Assembly: GCA_036365455.1 (NCBI GenBank)
Contig: JAWQUS010000017.1
Span: forward strand, 1,426,001-1,490,000
Reading direction: 5' to 3'
DNA: 64,000 bases
DNA from: Macrosoma leucophasiata
Lineage: Eukaryota; Arthropoda; Insecta; Lepidoptera; Hedylidae
The translations under genes and the position numbers were made by a program. Below, piece by piece: positions 30,145-41,559 of the stretch. Below the pieces are notes generated by a model. That model was not told the DNA's origin. It saw only the letters and a list, made by a program, of their open reading frames with translations, and did not search any database. The stretch's first letter is position 1; every line of letters starts with the position of its first letter.

Positions 30145-30365
30145 ATTGATACGAAACCGTGTAACATGAATTGAAACCCGCTTAAAACCAAGCCCAATCA
30201 ATGACATAACTCAACAAAGGTAATGGGAACGTACCTACGCACGAAAATTGTACCTTTGACGGCAAAGCTACGTCACCGATGTCGATGCATTTCTCGACCC
30301 GTAAAAACCACAAAGCCTACTCTAGTGGTTGCAGCGGGCCGTTAAAAACCCGGTCACGACATGAG
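30145..30365 (+). repeat. Local repeat DD, copy 3
   Basis: GACATAACTCAACAAAGGTA through GTGGTTGCAGCGGGCCGTTA and CGGTCACGACATGAG. With extra inserted words relative to copy 1. Confidence 0.7.
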
Positions 30366-30844
30366 GTAACATTGGATTGAACATTACTTCACGCCTGTAT
30401 TACTCTGAAAGGATAAGCAGGGGTAAGAGTTAGATTATAATTTGTCCATAGAGTTCTCCATGCTACACACATTAAAAGAACTATTTTTGTGGATGTTATA
30501 TGGCGTATATTAAAAAACTAAAAATAATTTTGGAATTTCCGTCGCTCCCGTCGCTTTTTACCTACCGTGGTCCCGGACTTAATATTTGCCTTACTTATCT
30601 TTTTTATTTACAAAGAGTATTGGAAAACGTCCAGTCTTTGAGTTGGTATTCTTCATCAAATATTTTACAGCTCCGGAGATGTCATCGAAATTTTCTAAAT
30701 TACAAAAATATGTCTTATTAAAACCCTTTCAGGTACCCTAGGTTCTTCGAGTCGATTTGTGGGTCAGGTGGTAAGTACTTACCATCAGAATTATTCTAAA
30801 TAACAATAATCTAATAATTCTTCATGCCATCTACTTACTATACA

Positions 30845-30945
30845 TGGCACAAACAGTAACTGGCGAATTTTGGATGTTTGTATGTATGTATGCTTGAATA
30901 TATCCATATGCTTACCCCTTCTGGATAACAAAACTGAATTTACGT
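30845..30945 (+). mobile_element. SINE C tail fragment, decayed
   Basis: ACAGTAACTGGCGAATTTTG, TTTGTATGTATGTATGCTTG, TACCCCTTCTGGATAAC. Another scrap (ACTTCACGCCTGTATTACTC, complement) is at 30385-30430. Confidence 0.5.
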
Positions 30946-31526
30946 ACGTTACCTTACAACTCTAAATCACTTCCTTCTCAACCCTTACACTAAACTGCCG
31001 CGACCTCCAATCTACTCAACGGCTGCCAAAAAGCTTCCGCTATCAAAAAACGTATTTAGCTTTTTGTGGCCTAATAAAACTGTTACACTCAACTTGATTG
31101 GACAAGTATTATATGCTATATACAACGATGAAAAAAACTGGTCAAGTGCATGTCGGACCACGCGCAGTGTAGGGTTCCGTAGTTTTTTAGGTTTGATTAA
31201 ATGCAATGGAAATAATAAATAAATATTTTCTGTGGAGTTGTTTAAAATTTGCGAGTATTACATTTGGTCGACTATAATATTCCTCGCAAACTAGTAAAGC
31301 CAACTTAAGTGTGATAGTTTTCCTTTTAATTTCGTTATATTTAGCTATATATTGCCGTAACGTTTGAACTTCTAACAACACCCGTTAAGTTGGTAGACAC
31401 TAGACTCTAACGAAAATTTGCACTTCAAAGCTTAATAAGTCACGAACAGTTAACTAAATCGGAAAATTATATTTGCACACCCGTAACATTTTTGACAGAC
31501 CTATCCAACGATATCTTACACTATAT

Positions 31527-31587
31527 AGAAAACGAAAAATTAAAAATTGATTGTCCCCTACAATCAATTTTTAATTTTTCGTTTTCT
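31527..31587. repeat. Perfect 28-bp hairpin inside family G
   Basis: Left arm 31527-31554 and right arm 31560-31587 are exactly complementary with loop CCCCT. Other family G copies carry only one arm here, so the second arm is an inverted duplication. Confidence 0.9.
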
Positions 31588-31697
31588 ACATGTAACGTTT
31601 TCTTGTGTTAAATGATTTTTTACATGGTTTTATCCTTCCTCTTTGTCGGCGTAATGAAGGTGTATACTTGTGCCAAATTTCAAGTCTCTAGTACCAA

Positions 31698-31961
31698 TAT
31701 TTATTTATTTATTTATTCTTTATTGCATCAATAAAACATCGGTACAAATGGCAGACTTAACGCTTAGAGCGCTCTCTGCCAACCATTGGAAGTTAAAAAA
31801 AATTGTTGGCGGTGCTTACAAAAAAAATAAACTAATAAATCGAGATATTCAGTTGGAATGGTACAATTAAATACAAAAATAAATTATATTATACAAACCA
31901 AAATAAATATTTAAATTATTTCTATACATACGTAATACACAAATAAATAACTATCATATAA

Positions 31962-32058
<97 letters not shown>

Positions 32059-32384
32059 GTATACATAATAATATACATAAATAGCTTTATACCTTGAACA
32101 GAAATTAAATTAACACAGTGATATAATACATGATAAAAGTAATGATGATGATTTTGCGGATTTAAGGTTTAAGAAAGTGTTCTTTGATTCTTTTCTTAAA
32201 AGCCTGTTTTGTAGTAAGTCTACGGATATCTTCTGGAAGAGCATTTCACAAACGGATCACTTGGATGACGAAAGAGCTGGATATGAAGCCGGAACGGTGA
32301 AGAGGTATGGAAAGAATATTAGAATCAATGGAGCGTAATTGAAACGAATGCGAAGAGGAAAGATAATTAAATTATTTATTGCGC
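31698..32384 (-). mobile_element. Family H (LINE 3' end) nested in family G
   Basis: It begins with an ATTT tandem tail, then the complement of GGCAGAGAGCGCTCTAAGCG and TTAAGTCTGCCATTTGTACC, as at 57640-58055. It contains an (AT)n tract at 31964-32067. The rest (GGAAGAGCATTTCACAAACG) may be degraded coding sequence. Confidence 0.65.
31964..32067. repeat. (AT)n microsatellite with TGTATATATACA inserts
   Basis: About 100 bp of alternating AT, interrupted twice by GTATATATACATA words. Self-complementary and probably length-variable. Confidence 0.9.
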
Positions 32385-32469
32385 TAAGCCGCGGACGGAC
32401 AGACAGTCGGATATAGCGACACTATAAGGGTTCCTTGTTTACTACGGAACCCTAAAAACAAGTGTCCGT

Positions 32470-33030
32470 GATGGGTGTTATTCAAGTACCGTGGTACGAT
32501 CTGGAATACTGCTCTCATTTGGGGGCGGGAGCTCCCAAATACCAGCTTGGTCCACTTGACTCCCTACAAAGACGCACTGTTTGTATTGTTAATGACCCAG
32601 AACTTACTGACAGGCTCGAAAATCTGAGCCTGCGCAGAGACATTGGGAGTCTGTGCGTGTTATACCGTCTCTACAACGGTGAGTTCTGTGTCGAACTGTT
32701 CGACATGGTGCCACCGTCTCTTTTTCTACACCGTTCTACCCGCCGAAAAGCGAAGTTTCACCCTCACCGACTGGACACCTGGCAGTGTTCAACGGTGCGG
32801 TTTTCTCGTTCGTTTCAGCCCAGAACGTGTAAATTGTGGAACGAACTGCCCTCTGAGGTGTTCCCTCAGTGCTACAATATTCTTTGGGGTTCTTCAAAAA
32901 TGGAGTCAAAAGAGTCCTTCAGGGCTGGCAGCGCGTTGGCAACTCCCCTAGTGTTGCAAATGTTCATAGGCGACGGTGACCACTTTCCATCAGGTGGCCC
33001 GTCTGCTTGTCTTTCAACCTAATGTCATTA
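32470..33030 (+). pseudogene. LINE-L (jockey-like) ORF2 3' end
   Basis: One frame stays open for about 180 residues, including YDLEYCSHLGAGAPKYQLGP, RRTVCIVNDPELTDRLENLS, LRRDIGSLCVLYRLYNGEF, and PRTCKLWNELPSEVFPQCYN. The 3' end is GACGGTGACCACTTTCCATC and GGCCCGTCTGCTTG. It is 5' truncated and directly abuts the end of family G. It is the best-preserved LINE-L copy here but still a fragment. Confidence 0.8.
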
Positions 33031-33254
33031 AAAAAACGAACATAATTAATTGGATTAAAATTTATTGATGAGTGTTTCTATATATTTTTTTACGATCTCA
33101 CTTCGCTTCCGAAGCGTTTGAAATTAGGAAAGGAGCTTTGTTTCGGCACATTTTATCTTTATCCTCTTAGAATATTTGACTCAACTTAACCATGATTTTG
33201 ATGCCGTGAAATTTTGGAATGGATTTGATTCTTTTAAAAACGAAATAAGTGAAT

Positions 33255-33590
33255 CCATTTTATTTTTAAAGAAAAATGGAAAGAAAAATTTGACTTCAGG
33301 CGAGACTCGAACTCGCGACCTACTGGGACTCTATTACCAACTATGCTAGTTAGGCAACCGATGGATAGATGGCGCTGCTGCTACCATAAAGCAATGCAAT
33401 AGATGTGAAGGAAAGATTTGACAAATCGGGCAGGGCTTCAGTAGCTCAATTGGAAGAGCGGCTGGACTAGATTCCCAGTAGGTCGCGAGTTCGAGTCTCG
33501 CCTGAAGTCAAATTTTTCTTTCCATTTTTCTTTAAAAATAAAATATATTTCACAAGCATGTGTTAATGCGAAATAATATAAAAACAATTA
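33255..33590. repeat. Family B inverted pair
   Basis: A truncated minus-strand unit (33255-33360) runs into a plus-strand unit whose tRNA-like core is 33435-33508. The acceptor-like stem is GCTTCAG/CTGAAGT. The plus unit ends with the family tail up to AACAATTATTAAG. Confidence 0.75.
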
Positions 33591-33639
33591 TTAAGTGAAT
33601 CCAATCAAAGCTCTGAAACATCATAAAAATATGATTGTA

Positions 33640-33855
33640 GTTTTTGCCGGCGGCTCCACCCGCATGTAAGTCGCTTTTCAAGTAACCTGTGGAAACTCAT
33701 CAAATTACCGCATGTCATCCCACAGGAACATATTTTCGTTAAGTCGGCTAATACCCTAACTGTATATCAAATTACACCAAAATCCATTCAGTAGTTTTCG
33801 CGTGATTGACGGACTAACATCCAAACAAATAAACTTTTATATTATTAGTGTGAAG
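33640..33855 (+). repeat. Lepidopteran LINE-tail repeat
   Basis: TCCACCCGCATGTAAGTCGC, CCAAAATCCATTCAGTAGTT, TTCGCGTGATTGACGGACTA, ATCCAAACAAATAAAC, ending TTATATTATTAGTGTGA. This layout is common at CR1-like element ends. Confidence 0.6.
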
Positions 33856-34459
33856 TGTGATAGTGTGATTGACGACTACTAAAACTTAAACTAGAAATCT
33901 TTTGAGACTGTAACACTTTGAAACTGAGCTTGATTGGACTTTTTAACACGCTTTTTCAAGCTTGGATTGTATCAATGTATATTATGTAAGTAACGGGATA
34001 TTGTTAATATATATTTTTAGGGACTTTAAGTTGCCGTACGGCTATACCAACCCCGTATTGATTCGATTTACTTTATAATTCCACGTTTAACAAACTAACA
34101 AAGGATATATACCTCCAAAAATGAAAGCCCAATAACTCTGTGACAAAAGTATCCACATCATTAAAAAATGAATTACAGTCAAACTTCGACCATTAGACAT
34201 CGAGCAGGATCCACAAGTAAGAGGACGTGGAAATAAGTTGGAAACCGTAACAATTAATGACCAAAACGAAGTGTGTCCCAGTGCTTGCAAATTGCTTCTG
34301 TTCCAGTTTTTAAAGCTCGTAAGTATCTTATAGGTAATAAACTTATTTATGCTTGGTGCGAAAAATTCAACGATCAATTTGTGATTTTTTATACTAAAAC
34401 TAAAGTGACAACTGAACAGATTATATTTACCTGAATTGACAAAGAGTATTACCTATTGC

Positions 34460-34670
34460 CACACCGCGGACACTCCGCCAAAATGCCATACAAACGCTTA
34501 ATTTGGTTTCTATTACACAGACATCAATCAGTGACGTGTATTTACACGCGCACCTGTGTGTGTAACACGTACAAAATACCAACCGCCGCCCATAAGAGGG
34601 GAAGTGGTTGAGTGATGTGGGGAAATCGGGCGGGACGTCGAAGTGTCCATTCTATACGTAGTATTATTAC
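34460..34670 (-). mobile_element. Family N element, copy 1
   Basis: CCACACCGCGGACACTCC at the left, CGACGTCCCGCCCGATTTCC (complement) at the right, with a GTGTATTTACACGCGCACC hairpin-like middle. The same element lies at 52927-53140 in the other orientation. Confidence 0.65.
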
Positions 34671-34821
34671 ATATTCTCTGCTATTGGTAAACAATTAATA
34701 ACAATCTTTCTTTTGTAACTTGTAACGTCGTTAGTATATTTTAAATTATTAAAATGATTTCTTTTGAAAAGTGCCCGTATCCAATATAGGCGCTTCCAAT
34801 ATTTTGATTCTTTTCAGCATT

Positions 34822-35182
34822 AACTGCCTCAGTAGCCTAGTGGTAGCAGGCCACTACTACTACGCTGAGGTCCTGGGTTCGATTCCCGGGTAATAATGCG
34901 GGATGGGCAATGTTCCGCCACTGTAATCGCCAATCTACCTCTACGGCCCTGTAATTAACGGCACAGAAGCATTTCATCTTAGGCCTCAGAAGTTTCTGTC
35001 TGGTTTTTATGTAGATGTATATAGGCTGCAGTCATCACTTAACATCAATGTGAGCTGCATACCTGTTTGCTACCTTCATCACATAAAAAAAAAGATTTTA
35101 CTCTCGGATACTACTCGGATCGAACTCTGAACCCCAGCGTGGTAATAGTGGCCTGCTATCTCTAGGCTACTGAGGCAGTTCA
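34822..35182. repeat. Family C heads in inverted order around a family A piece
   Basis: The tRNA-like head of C on + (34822-34895) is followed by a plus-strand A 3' half (34930-35088). Then comes a second C head on - (35100-35180, complement of GCCTAGAGATAGCAGGCC and a decayed B box). The two heads can pair over ~70 bp. Confidence 0.65.
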
Positions 35183-35724
35183 TTAACAATGCTCAGAATA
35201 TTACATTGACTTGCATTACCAACAAACGCTAGGTTCTACAAAAGCATTGCAAATAATAAAGAGGAGAATAGAAAACATAAATGTGGAAAACCCTTTAACC
35301 TGCACGATCACGAGCACACACACACCGAAACCGTCTACAGACTTCACCTCACACACACTACTCTGTCAGCACATACGAAACACTCATACAAGTACACCTT
35401 TCATCCGAAACTGTACAATCTCAACCAGCGTAAGCCACATAGAGCGAATAACTTTGCTGTAACAACCCGTATTGTAGTCGTAAAGGTAATGAGACTGGTT
35501 ACAGACCTAAGGTAAAAATAGAAGTGACAGTAACAGATTAGGGAAATAGAAACTTGATTTTCTTGGAATGTTACTAGTAGTTTGTCTAGTAGTTTCTAAA
35601 GGAGAGAGCTTAGGGACTGGTTTGACTTTGACAAATTATTATCAAAGTCTTTTCTGAATACCATAGTGTTTCACATTAGATGAAGCACTAAAATTATGAT
35701 GAATGTAGAATTTCGCTTTTTATG

Positions 35725-36165
35725 TGTAATGAAGACGATAGTCTTTAACCAGTGCGTTTTACCAGTGATGACCTACGGTGCCGAGACGTGGTCTCTCACT
35801 ACGGGTCTCGTACGAAAGTTCCAAGTCACTCAGCGGTCAATGGACTATGCTCGGCGTTTCCCTACTGGATAGAATCAGAAATTAGGAAATCCGTAGGCGA
35901 ACAAAAGTCGCTGACATAGCCAAGCAGATCTCCAAGCTGAAGTGGTAATGGGCAGGGCACATAGCTGGGAGAACCGATAGCCGTTGGGGCAGAAAGGTTT
36001 TCGAGTGAAGACCACGTTTTGGCAAGCGCAGCAGGACATTCACCTACAAAATGGACCGACGACCTAGTCAAGGCTGCAAGTACCCACTGGATGCACGTAG
36101 CGACGTGCTCTCCGTCCGACCGATGGAGGTCATTGGGGGAGGCCTATGTTCAGCAGTTGTGTTAT
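35725..36165 (+). pseudogene. LINE-J (RTE-type) C-terminal remnant
   Basis: Frames give NQCVLPVMTYGAETWSLTTG, MDYARRFP/GVSLLDRIRN, RTKVADIAKQISKLKW and WAGHIAGRTDSRWGRKVFE, then the 3' end GGGGGAGGCCTATGTTCAGC. Several stops and a missing ATGATG tail. Dead copy. Confidence 0.8.
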
Positions 36166-36167
36166 GA

Positions 36168-36455
36168 AAGTGGCAAACAAACACATTGATGTTAGGTAAC
36201 TTAGGATTCAGCCTATCGACACCCATACAGAGACCAGCTTTGCTTAGCAATGCTTTCGTTTAGGACGTTATCTTGTCAGTTTCGTAACGCCTTTTAAAAC
36301 ATTTTGTGTTGTCTCTGCGATAAATATTACGGGGCCTTACGTTACCATCTAACCGGAACACGATAGTGCTGAACACTATAAATTGGCGGCAGATAGATTA
36401 AGTAATGCAGTGGTGCCTACACCCTCGAGCCCCAACACCGGAACTCTACCACCAG
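36168..36455 (-). mobile_element. SINE-like family A, diverged full length
   Basis: AGTGGCAAACAAACACATTG at the left and ACTCTACCACCAGT at the right. The middle carries an unrelated stretch (TTAGGACGTTATCTTGTCAG). Confidence 0.6.
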
Positions 36456-36877
36456 TGAAAATTTATGAGATATGTAGATGTTGAAATAATAGGACCTCTT
36501 TTGTCTGTCCCTTAAATTACTGTTTGCAAATATTGATAAACTTGTGGTAGAGATTTAGAGACTTGAGAGCTACCGTTGGATTGACGGGTCGGTTGACTTT
36601 TCCCCATATTATTATATTTTGATGCTACGCGACTACCGTCCTGCTAACGTACTGTCGTCAGACCGCGATTGTATCCCTTCAAATGTAAGAAAAATCGGAA
36701 CGCTCGTTTGCTACTGCAAACAGTACAGCTGTAGTACGGACAGCCGTACTGCTGCCGTGTCGTTGCAGAACAATACAAAATTTGATAGAACCCTGAAAAA
36801 CTCTAAGTGGTGCCATCTTTTAGACCAATGGAGCAATCCTTCTAACCAGTCACCGGTTATCAATACATAATAAGACT

Positions 36878-37022
36878 TGGGTTGGACCAAGATATTTGTT
36901 AACGTTATAGTTATTGTAAAATTTTACATCCTGCTCTAACTTAAAGAAATCTGCTAAAGATAGAAGAGGATATGAAATGTTACAATAACTTAAACAAACA
37001 TCATGGTGCAACCCAGGCTAAG
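36878..37022. mobile_element. MITE family F, single-core copy
   Basis: The inverted ends ACTTGGGTTGGACCAAGATA and the complement TAGCCTGGGTTGCACCATGA extend inwards through AGTTATTGTAA. The core appears once, whereas at 9053-9347 it appears three times. Confidence 0.75.
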
Positions 37023-37464
37023 ACAGTAAAAACCGAAAATCTGTACATTTAATATTTAAAAAAAAAAATTTAATGGCGATTAAAGAAGAGTACAAGAAAC
37101 TAAGTAAAACGTTTTTGGAATTTTTGTCTATCTGTCTGTCTCTCTGTCTGGTAAGTTATACCTTCAACTACGGACTTGACTTACAACGGATTTGAACGCG
37201 GTTTTCACAGGTGGATTACATATAATTAGGAGCGTTGTCAATGTTATGGCCAATCGAAAATTTACTTCAAACAAAGCTTCGAAATTTTTAAACAGAGTTG
37301 AATGCGGTTTACGTAAATGTATTGAATTTAGTCAAGCTGTGCCCGCGACTTTAAAATTTAACAAAATGATTCGTCAGTAGATACTGACGAATAATTTTGA
37401 CACGGAAGAAGTCGTGAGCACAGCTAGTATCATACCAAAATTAAGAATCTCATTCTCCTTTAAA

Positions 37465-37670
37465 ACTTCAAACATCAATAATAATCGTCTATAGTGATCC
37501 GATGTTAAACTGTAAGCTGTCGACGTCTTACTCTAGAGCGTTCCAATAAAGAATTGCCTTGGCGAGCAGCCAGAGCGAGTTTTAATTTGTTCTTGTATCA
37601 CTAACTTATATCTTTCATATTGACCTGTGCTGATAATTCGCTGGTATTTGAAGAATGATGATTTACATTT
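37465..37670 (+). repeat. Local duplication U, copy 1
   Basis: TAAGCTGTCGACGTCTTACT, TTGGCGAGCAGCCAGAGC and TTTTAATTTGTTCTTGTATC match 38400-38605 in direct orientation, about 930 bp away. Older than duplication T. Confidence 0.65.
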
Positions 37671-37764
37671 CTGCCAGTACGTCGTATAGTTTGAAGAAAG
37701 TGTTTAGTTCAATAATGGTATTCTCCAATTAGAAATGTTGGTATTTCTAAGTGGAAGACGACGT

Positions 37765-37857
37765 AGTTGAGCATTATTATTTAGCGGCAGGTAGATTAAT
37801 AATGCGCTGCTACTGTCCGTGTGGTTGAGCTCCATCACTAGAGCCCTGCCACATACT
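37765..37857 (-). mobile_element. Family A fragment, 5' part
   Basis: ATTTAGCGGCAGGTAGATTA, TTGAGCTCCATCACTAGAGC, CCTGCCACA. Confidence 0.5.
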
Positions 37858-37924
37858 GTTTCAGCTTATTAGAAATCCAATAAGACACTTCCAATAACTG
37901 TTTGCTATTTATTCGTTGATCACT

Positions 37925-38370
37925 TTAGATAATTGTTTTTATATTATTTCGCATTAACACATGCTTGTGAAATATATTTTTATTTTTAGGTCGCGAGTTC
38001 GAGTCTCGCCTGAAGTCAAATTTTTCTTTCCATTTTTCTTTTTCTTTAAAAATAAAAATATATTTCACAAGCATGTGTTAATGCGAAATAATATAAAAAC
38101 AATTATTAAGGGTAAAAGCGACTTCTTTACGATATTCAATAAACTGAAAAGTCTATTATATCGGTTGCCTAACTAGCATAGTTGGTAATAGATGGCGCTG
38201 CTGCTACCATAAAGCAATGCAATAGATGTGAAGGAAAGATTTGACAAATCGGGCAGGGCTTCAGTAGCTCAATTGGAAGAGCGGCTGGACTAGATTCCCA
38301 GTAGGTCGCGAGTTCGAGTCTCGCCTGAAGTCAAATTTTTCTTTCCATTTTTCTTTAAAAATAAAAAAAA
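37925..38370 (+). repeat. Family B tandem, partial plus full unit
   Basis: An inverted tail (37930-37985) joins a core's 3' half (GGTCGCGAGTTCGAGTCTCG from 37989). Then the linker and a full core (38258-38331) follow. The equivalent point recurs 315 bp later, at 38304. Confidence 0.8.
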
Positions 38371-38399
38371 AACACTTTAGATAATCTTATTTTTCTATA

Positions 38400-38605
38400 A
38401 TAATTCAAACAGCAATAAAAATCTTCTTTAGTAATCTGATGTACAGCTGTCTTAAGCTGTCGACATCTTGCTACAGAGCGTTTCAATAAGGCATGTGGGC
38501 TTGGCGAACAGCCAGCGTGGATTTTTAATTTGTTCTTGTATCTCTAGCAAATATTTTTGGTATTGGCTGGTGATAATGAGTTGTTTGTAATTAGAGGAAT
38601 CAAAA
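38400..38605 (+). repeat. Local duplication U, copy 2
   Basis: TTAAGCTGTCGACATCTTGC, CTTGGCGAACAGCCAGCG, TTTTAATTTGTTCTTGTATC. A family B array sits between the two U copies. Confidence 0.65.
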
Positions 38606-39234
38606 TATTTTATTAGTGATCCTGAATTAGAATCAGAATCAGAAATTCATTTATTTATAAAGGGTGACAGGCACCTCTTATGTCACGTCGGAAACAAACA
38701 AAATAAATTGAAGAGAATAACAATTGATATACATGTCAATTTACAAGCTAAAAAATATACATAAGATAAAACTAAATATAATAATCTTATGTAAGTAAGT
38801 ATATCAGTAGAATGTCTCATTTCCCCTTTACAAACTGATAACAAAGAGTAAAGAGAAAAGAAAAAGAGTCATTCTTTGTCATTCACCGGCAGAGTTGAAA
38901 ATTGACACACACACACTGTAGAATACACACGCGAAGTAACGGGATATACTAAGAAAACCACAAGATAACTTCAAATTTTTGTAGACGTATATTCACTCGT
39001 TGCGAACAACCCACGGACTGCGTCGATGGTTTACATTATAAAATTGACACCGACCTCCGTTAAGTAACTAAGGTGCCGCCTTAAAAAGTGGCGCTGGAGG
39101 TATCAGACTAAGAATACTAATTCTAGAAATGGTTAATCAATAAAATATTTTCTATAAATAATGCCTAAACGAATACAGGTTAATATTTCTGTTCCCTACA
39201 CACACATACACACACACTATCCAATAAAATACAC

Positions 39235-39600
39235 AATTTAATTATCAAAATCGGTCAACTCTGAAAAATTATGCGTATTATAACTACCTTGCGGGTAGGA
39301 AGCGAATCAACAAACATTCCCTATAATTCTACCTTTTAGGTTAGAATTTTGTTTTAATTTTTATGAGACCAACTTCAAGGTATGCCCTTTCCAATAAAGA
39401 AAGAATTCTCAATCGGACTACTCAGTATAAAGTTATGCGTGGTCACATTAAAAAAATATTATCGCGTCGACTTGAAAACCTGCTCCGTTTTTTTTCGCCG
39501 GTTAAAAATCAACGTAAATCTATTAACTTCTCAGAACTCACACACTGTTTTGAATTTAGAAAAGTCGGAAAAAATTGCCTGCTTTTATGAGCAATATTAG
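39235..39600 (+). repeat. Family X repeat, decayed
   Basis: AATCGGTCAACTC near 39252, TGCGTGGTCACATTA, and TTTTTTCGCCGGTTAAAAAT. The GAAGTCGGTTAAAAA-type end also occurs at 47120-47395 and 59300-59520. A weak reading frame here has no recognisable domain. Confidence 0.4.
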
Positions 39601-39829
39601 CCCAGTATCTGGTACAGTGCAGAACGAGGGCAGTCGTGAAAGCGTCGAGGTCGCATGTATTATGCCGAGACGAGCCGAGGGAATTGTAAATCGAAAGGGA
39701 GGAAACTAGTGCGCGATGGAGGAAAATAACGTGTGAATGAATGATATGCTTTTCAGATTCCAGTCTTAGAAAAAATATTAGAGTGAATCAAAAGTCATTG
39801 CATTTAGTGATAAGACCACTATTTGTACG

Positions 39830-39915
39830 GCATAAAGCACGGAGTCAGTTCACACTGATATAACGAAAATATTGTAGCCTATGGACACCTATACAAAACC
39901 TGGAGCGTCTGTAGA
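39830..39915 (-). mobile_element. Family A scrap
   Basis: CAGTTCACACTGATATAACG, ATTGTAGCCTATGGACACC. Heavily decayed. Confidence 0.4.
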
Positions 39916-40423
39916 AAAATATAAGCTCAGTTAAAACACGGCTTTAGCTGAGTAGAAAAGCAAGATACACCAAAAAAAAAAACCCCCATAGTCGACTACC
40001 ATGCAACGCTGCTACGTTATAGTACGTAGCGTTACCGTAGCAAATTCCTACATCAATGCTACAAAAGTCTATTTTTGTTTGCATTTGAATATGCTAGGTA
40101 ATAGTTAAATGGGATTGTTTAAACATTTTTCATAAAAAATCGAATGCCACGCATTTTTAATCGTCACTACAATGCAAACAAGATACTAAAAGACTCACTA
40201 ACAAACCCTTCCATACTCGGACATTCTACCGTAACATTCTTTTGCGAGACCCACTGATCCGGCGATACCACTATAGTATGCTCATCTAAACGTACCCATA
40301 GAATCATTAATATACTAAAGGTATTCTACAAAAAAAACGAATATGCAAAAAAAATATGTGAGAAAGCGTTATCAGCCTATACTAGCTAAATCTTCTTGAA
40401 AACAAGGAGTGTCTATTTTTTCT

Positions 40424-40697
40424 TTATGTAATGGAAGTGGCAAACTAGAATGCAGTTCACATTGATGTTAAGTGATGACTGCAGCCTATAGACACCCACA
40501 CAAAGACCAAGGTCAAAATGCAGATGCGTTACCAATCCTGAGGCCTAAGGTGTTACGCCTCTGTGCCGGAAATTACATGGCCGTACATTACCACCTGACC
40601 GGAACACGATAGTCTTGAACTACCACTTAGCGGCAAGTATATTAGGTAATGCGGTGGTGCCTACGCCCGCGAGCTCCGTCACTGAAGCACTACCACC
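40424..40697 (-). mobile_element. SINE-like family A copy, well preserved
   Basis: TTTATGTAATGGAAGTGGC at the left and CTACCACCAG at the right, with all internal words present (CAAAGACCAAGGTCAAAATG). Confidence 0.75.
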
Positions 40698-40734
40698 AGA
40701 AAAATATATACTCGTATAAATATATTAAAATTAA

Positions 40735-40955
40735 AAAATAAAGTACGCTTACTTACACTCACTGCCCCACACTTGGTATAAACCTGTGTCGTGGGTACCG
40801 CTGTAAGCACACGACGCACACACAAACACCCAGACCCGATAAAAGTTACCAAGTATCTGTAGGCCATACAAATATTGGTCCCGAAGCGAGGATCGAAGCC
40901 AACCCTTCGAATCAAACGGTCTTTTCACATTGCTAGACTAACTAGGTCGTCAAAA
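40735..40955 (-). mobile_element. tRNA-derived SINE family Z
   Basis: The complement gives CTAGTTAGTCTAGCAATGTG (decayed A box), TTGATTCGAAGGGTTGGCTT and the Z body ACAGATACTTGGTAAC...GTGTAAGTAAGCGTAC. The B box is damaged. Confidence 0.65.
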
Positions 40956-41029
40956 TTGTCATTCTCGAGGCTCAAAACGTATGACCGAGAAGTTTTTCTT
41001 CTAGTTAGGCCTTGAAACTTCTATTTAAC

Positions 41030-41340
41030 TGCCTCGGTAGCCTAGTGGTAGCAGGCCACTACTACTACGCTGAGGTCCTGGGTTCGATTCCCGGGTAGGG
41101 GGTTATCATAGATAATGGTGAAAAAGCCTTTATCTCTGGTTCTATTGGGATTTTTCCATTTTCTGGAAATTTCCCAGTACCTCAAAGTTTGGTAATGTGC
41201 CTGGAGATGTCAACAGGCTCGCCATCTGTTACATGGGCCAAAACGTAACCGGCGAATCGTGGGTGTTTGCATGTATGCTTGAATGCATGCATTTACCTCT
41301 GCCTACCCCTTCGGGGATTACAGGCGTGAAGTTACATAAG
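41030..41340 (+). mobile_element. tRNA-derived SINE family C, full length
   Basis: Closest copy to 29500-29822, here better preserved: CTCGGTAGCCTAGTGGTAGC, GGGTTCGATTCCCGGG, GGCGAATCGTGGGTGTTTGC, CCCCTTCGGGGATTACAGGC. It ends GTGAAGTTACATAAG. Confidence 0.82.
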
Positions 41341-41559
41341 TAAAAGCAGCAGTAGCCAAACTAATTCACTTCGGACACAAAACTAACACCACGTTAATTG
41401 AACTAATGAATCTGTCTCATTATAAACCATATCAAACACTCGGAGCGACGCAAGTAAACAACCGCCGCAAAGTAAATAGTCGCGGTTTAGTACCACCTGT
41501 GTGGAGGAAATAGATTCTATATCGCTTATAGTTTATAAGAACAGTACACCGTTTTGACG

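Larger units (their letters stand above)
31138..32457 (-). repeat. Family G copy split by nested family H
   Basis: A short family Y-type head (AAGTGCATGTCGGACCACGC, 31140-31185) is followed by family G in complement from 31225 to 31697. G resumes at 32385 (GCGCTAAGCCGCGGACGGAC) and ends with GGTTCCTTGTTTACTACGGA. The break falls between TCTAGTACCAATA and GCGCTAAG, which are adjacent in the copy at 2385-2832 apart from a few bases. Confidence 0.8.

Noticed and set aside
31964..32067. Replication origin or regulatory AT island
   Set aside because: A plain (AT)n microsatellite in a LINE tail. Nothing else supports a function.
32462..33022. 186-codon plus-strand open frame as a host gene
   Set aside because: It encodes the C-terminus of a jockey-like reverse transcriptase and ends in the LINE-L 3' end found four times in the window.
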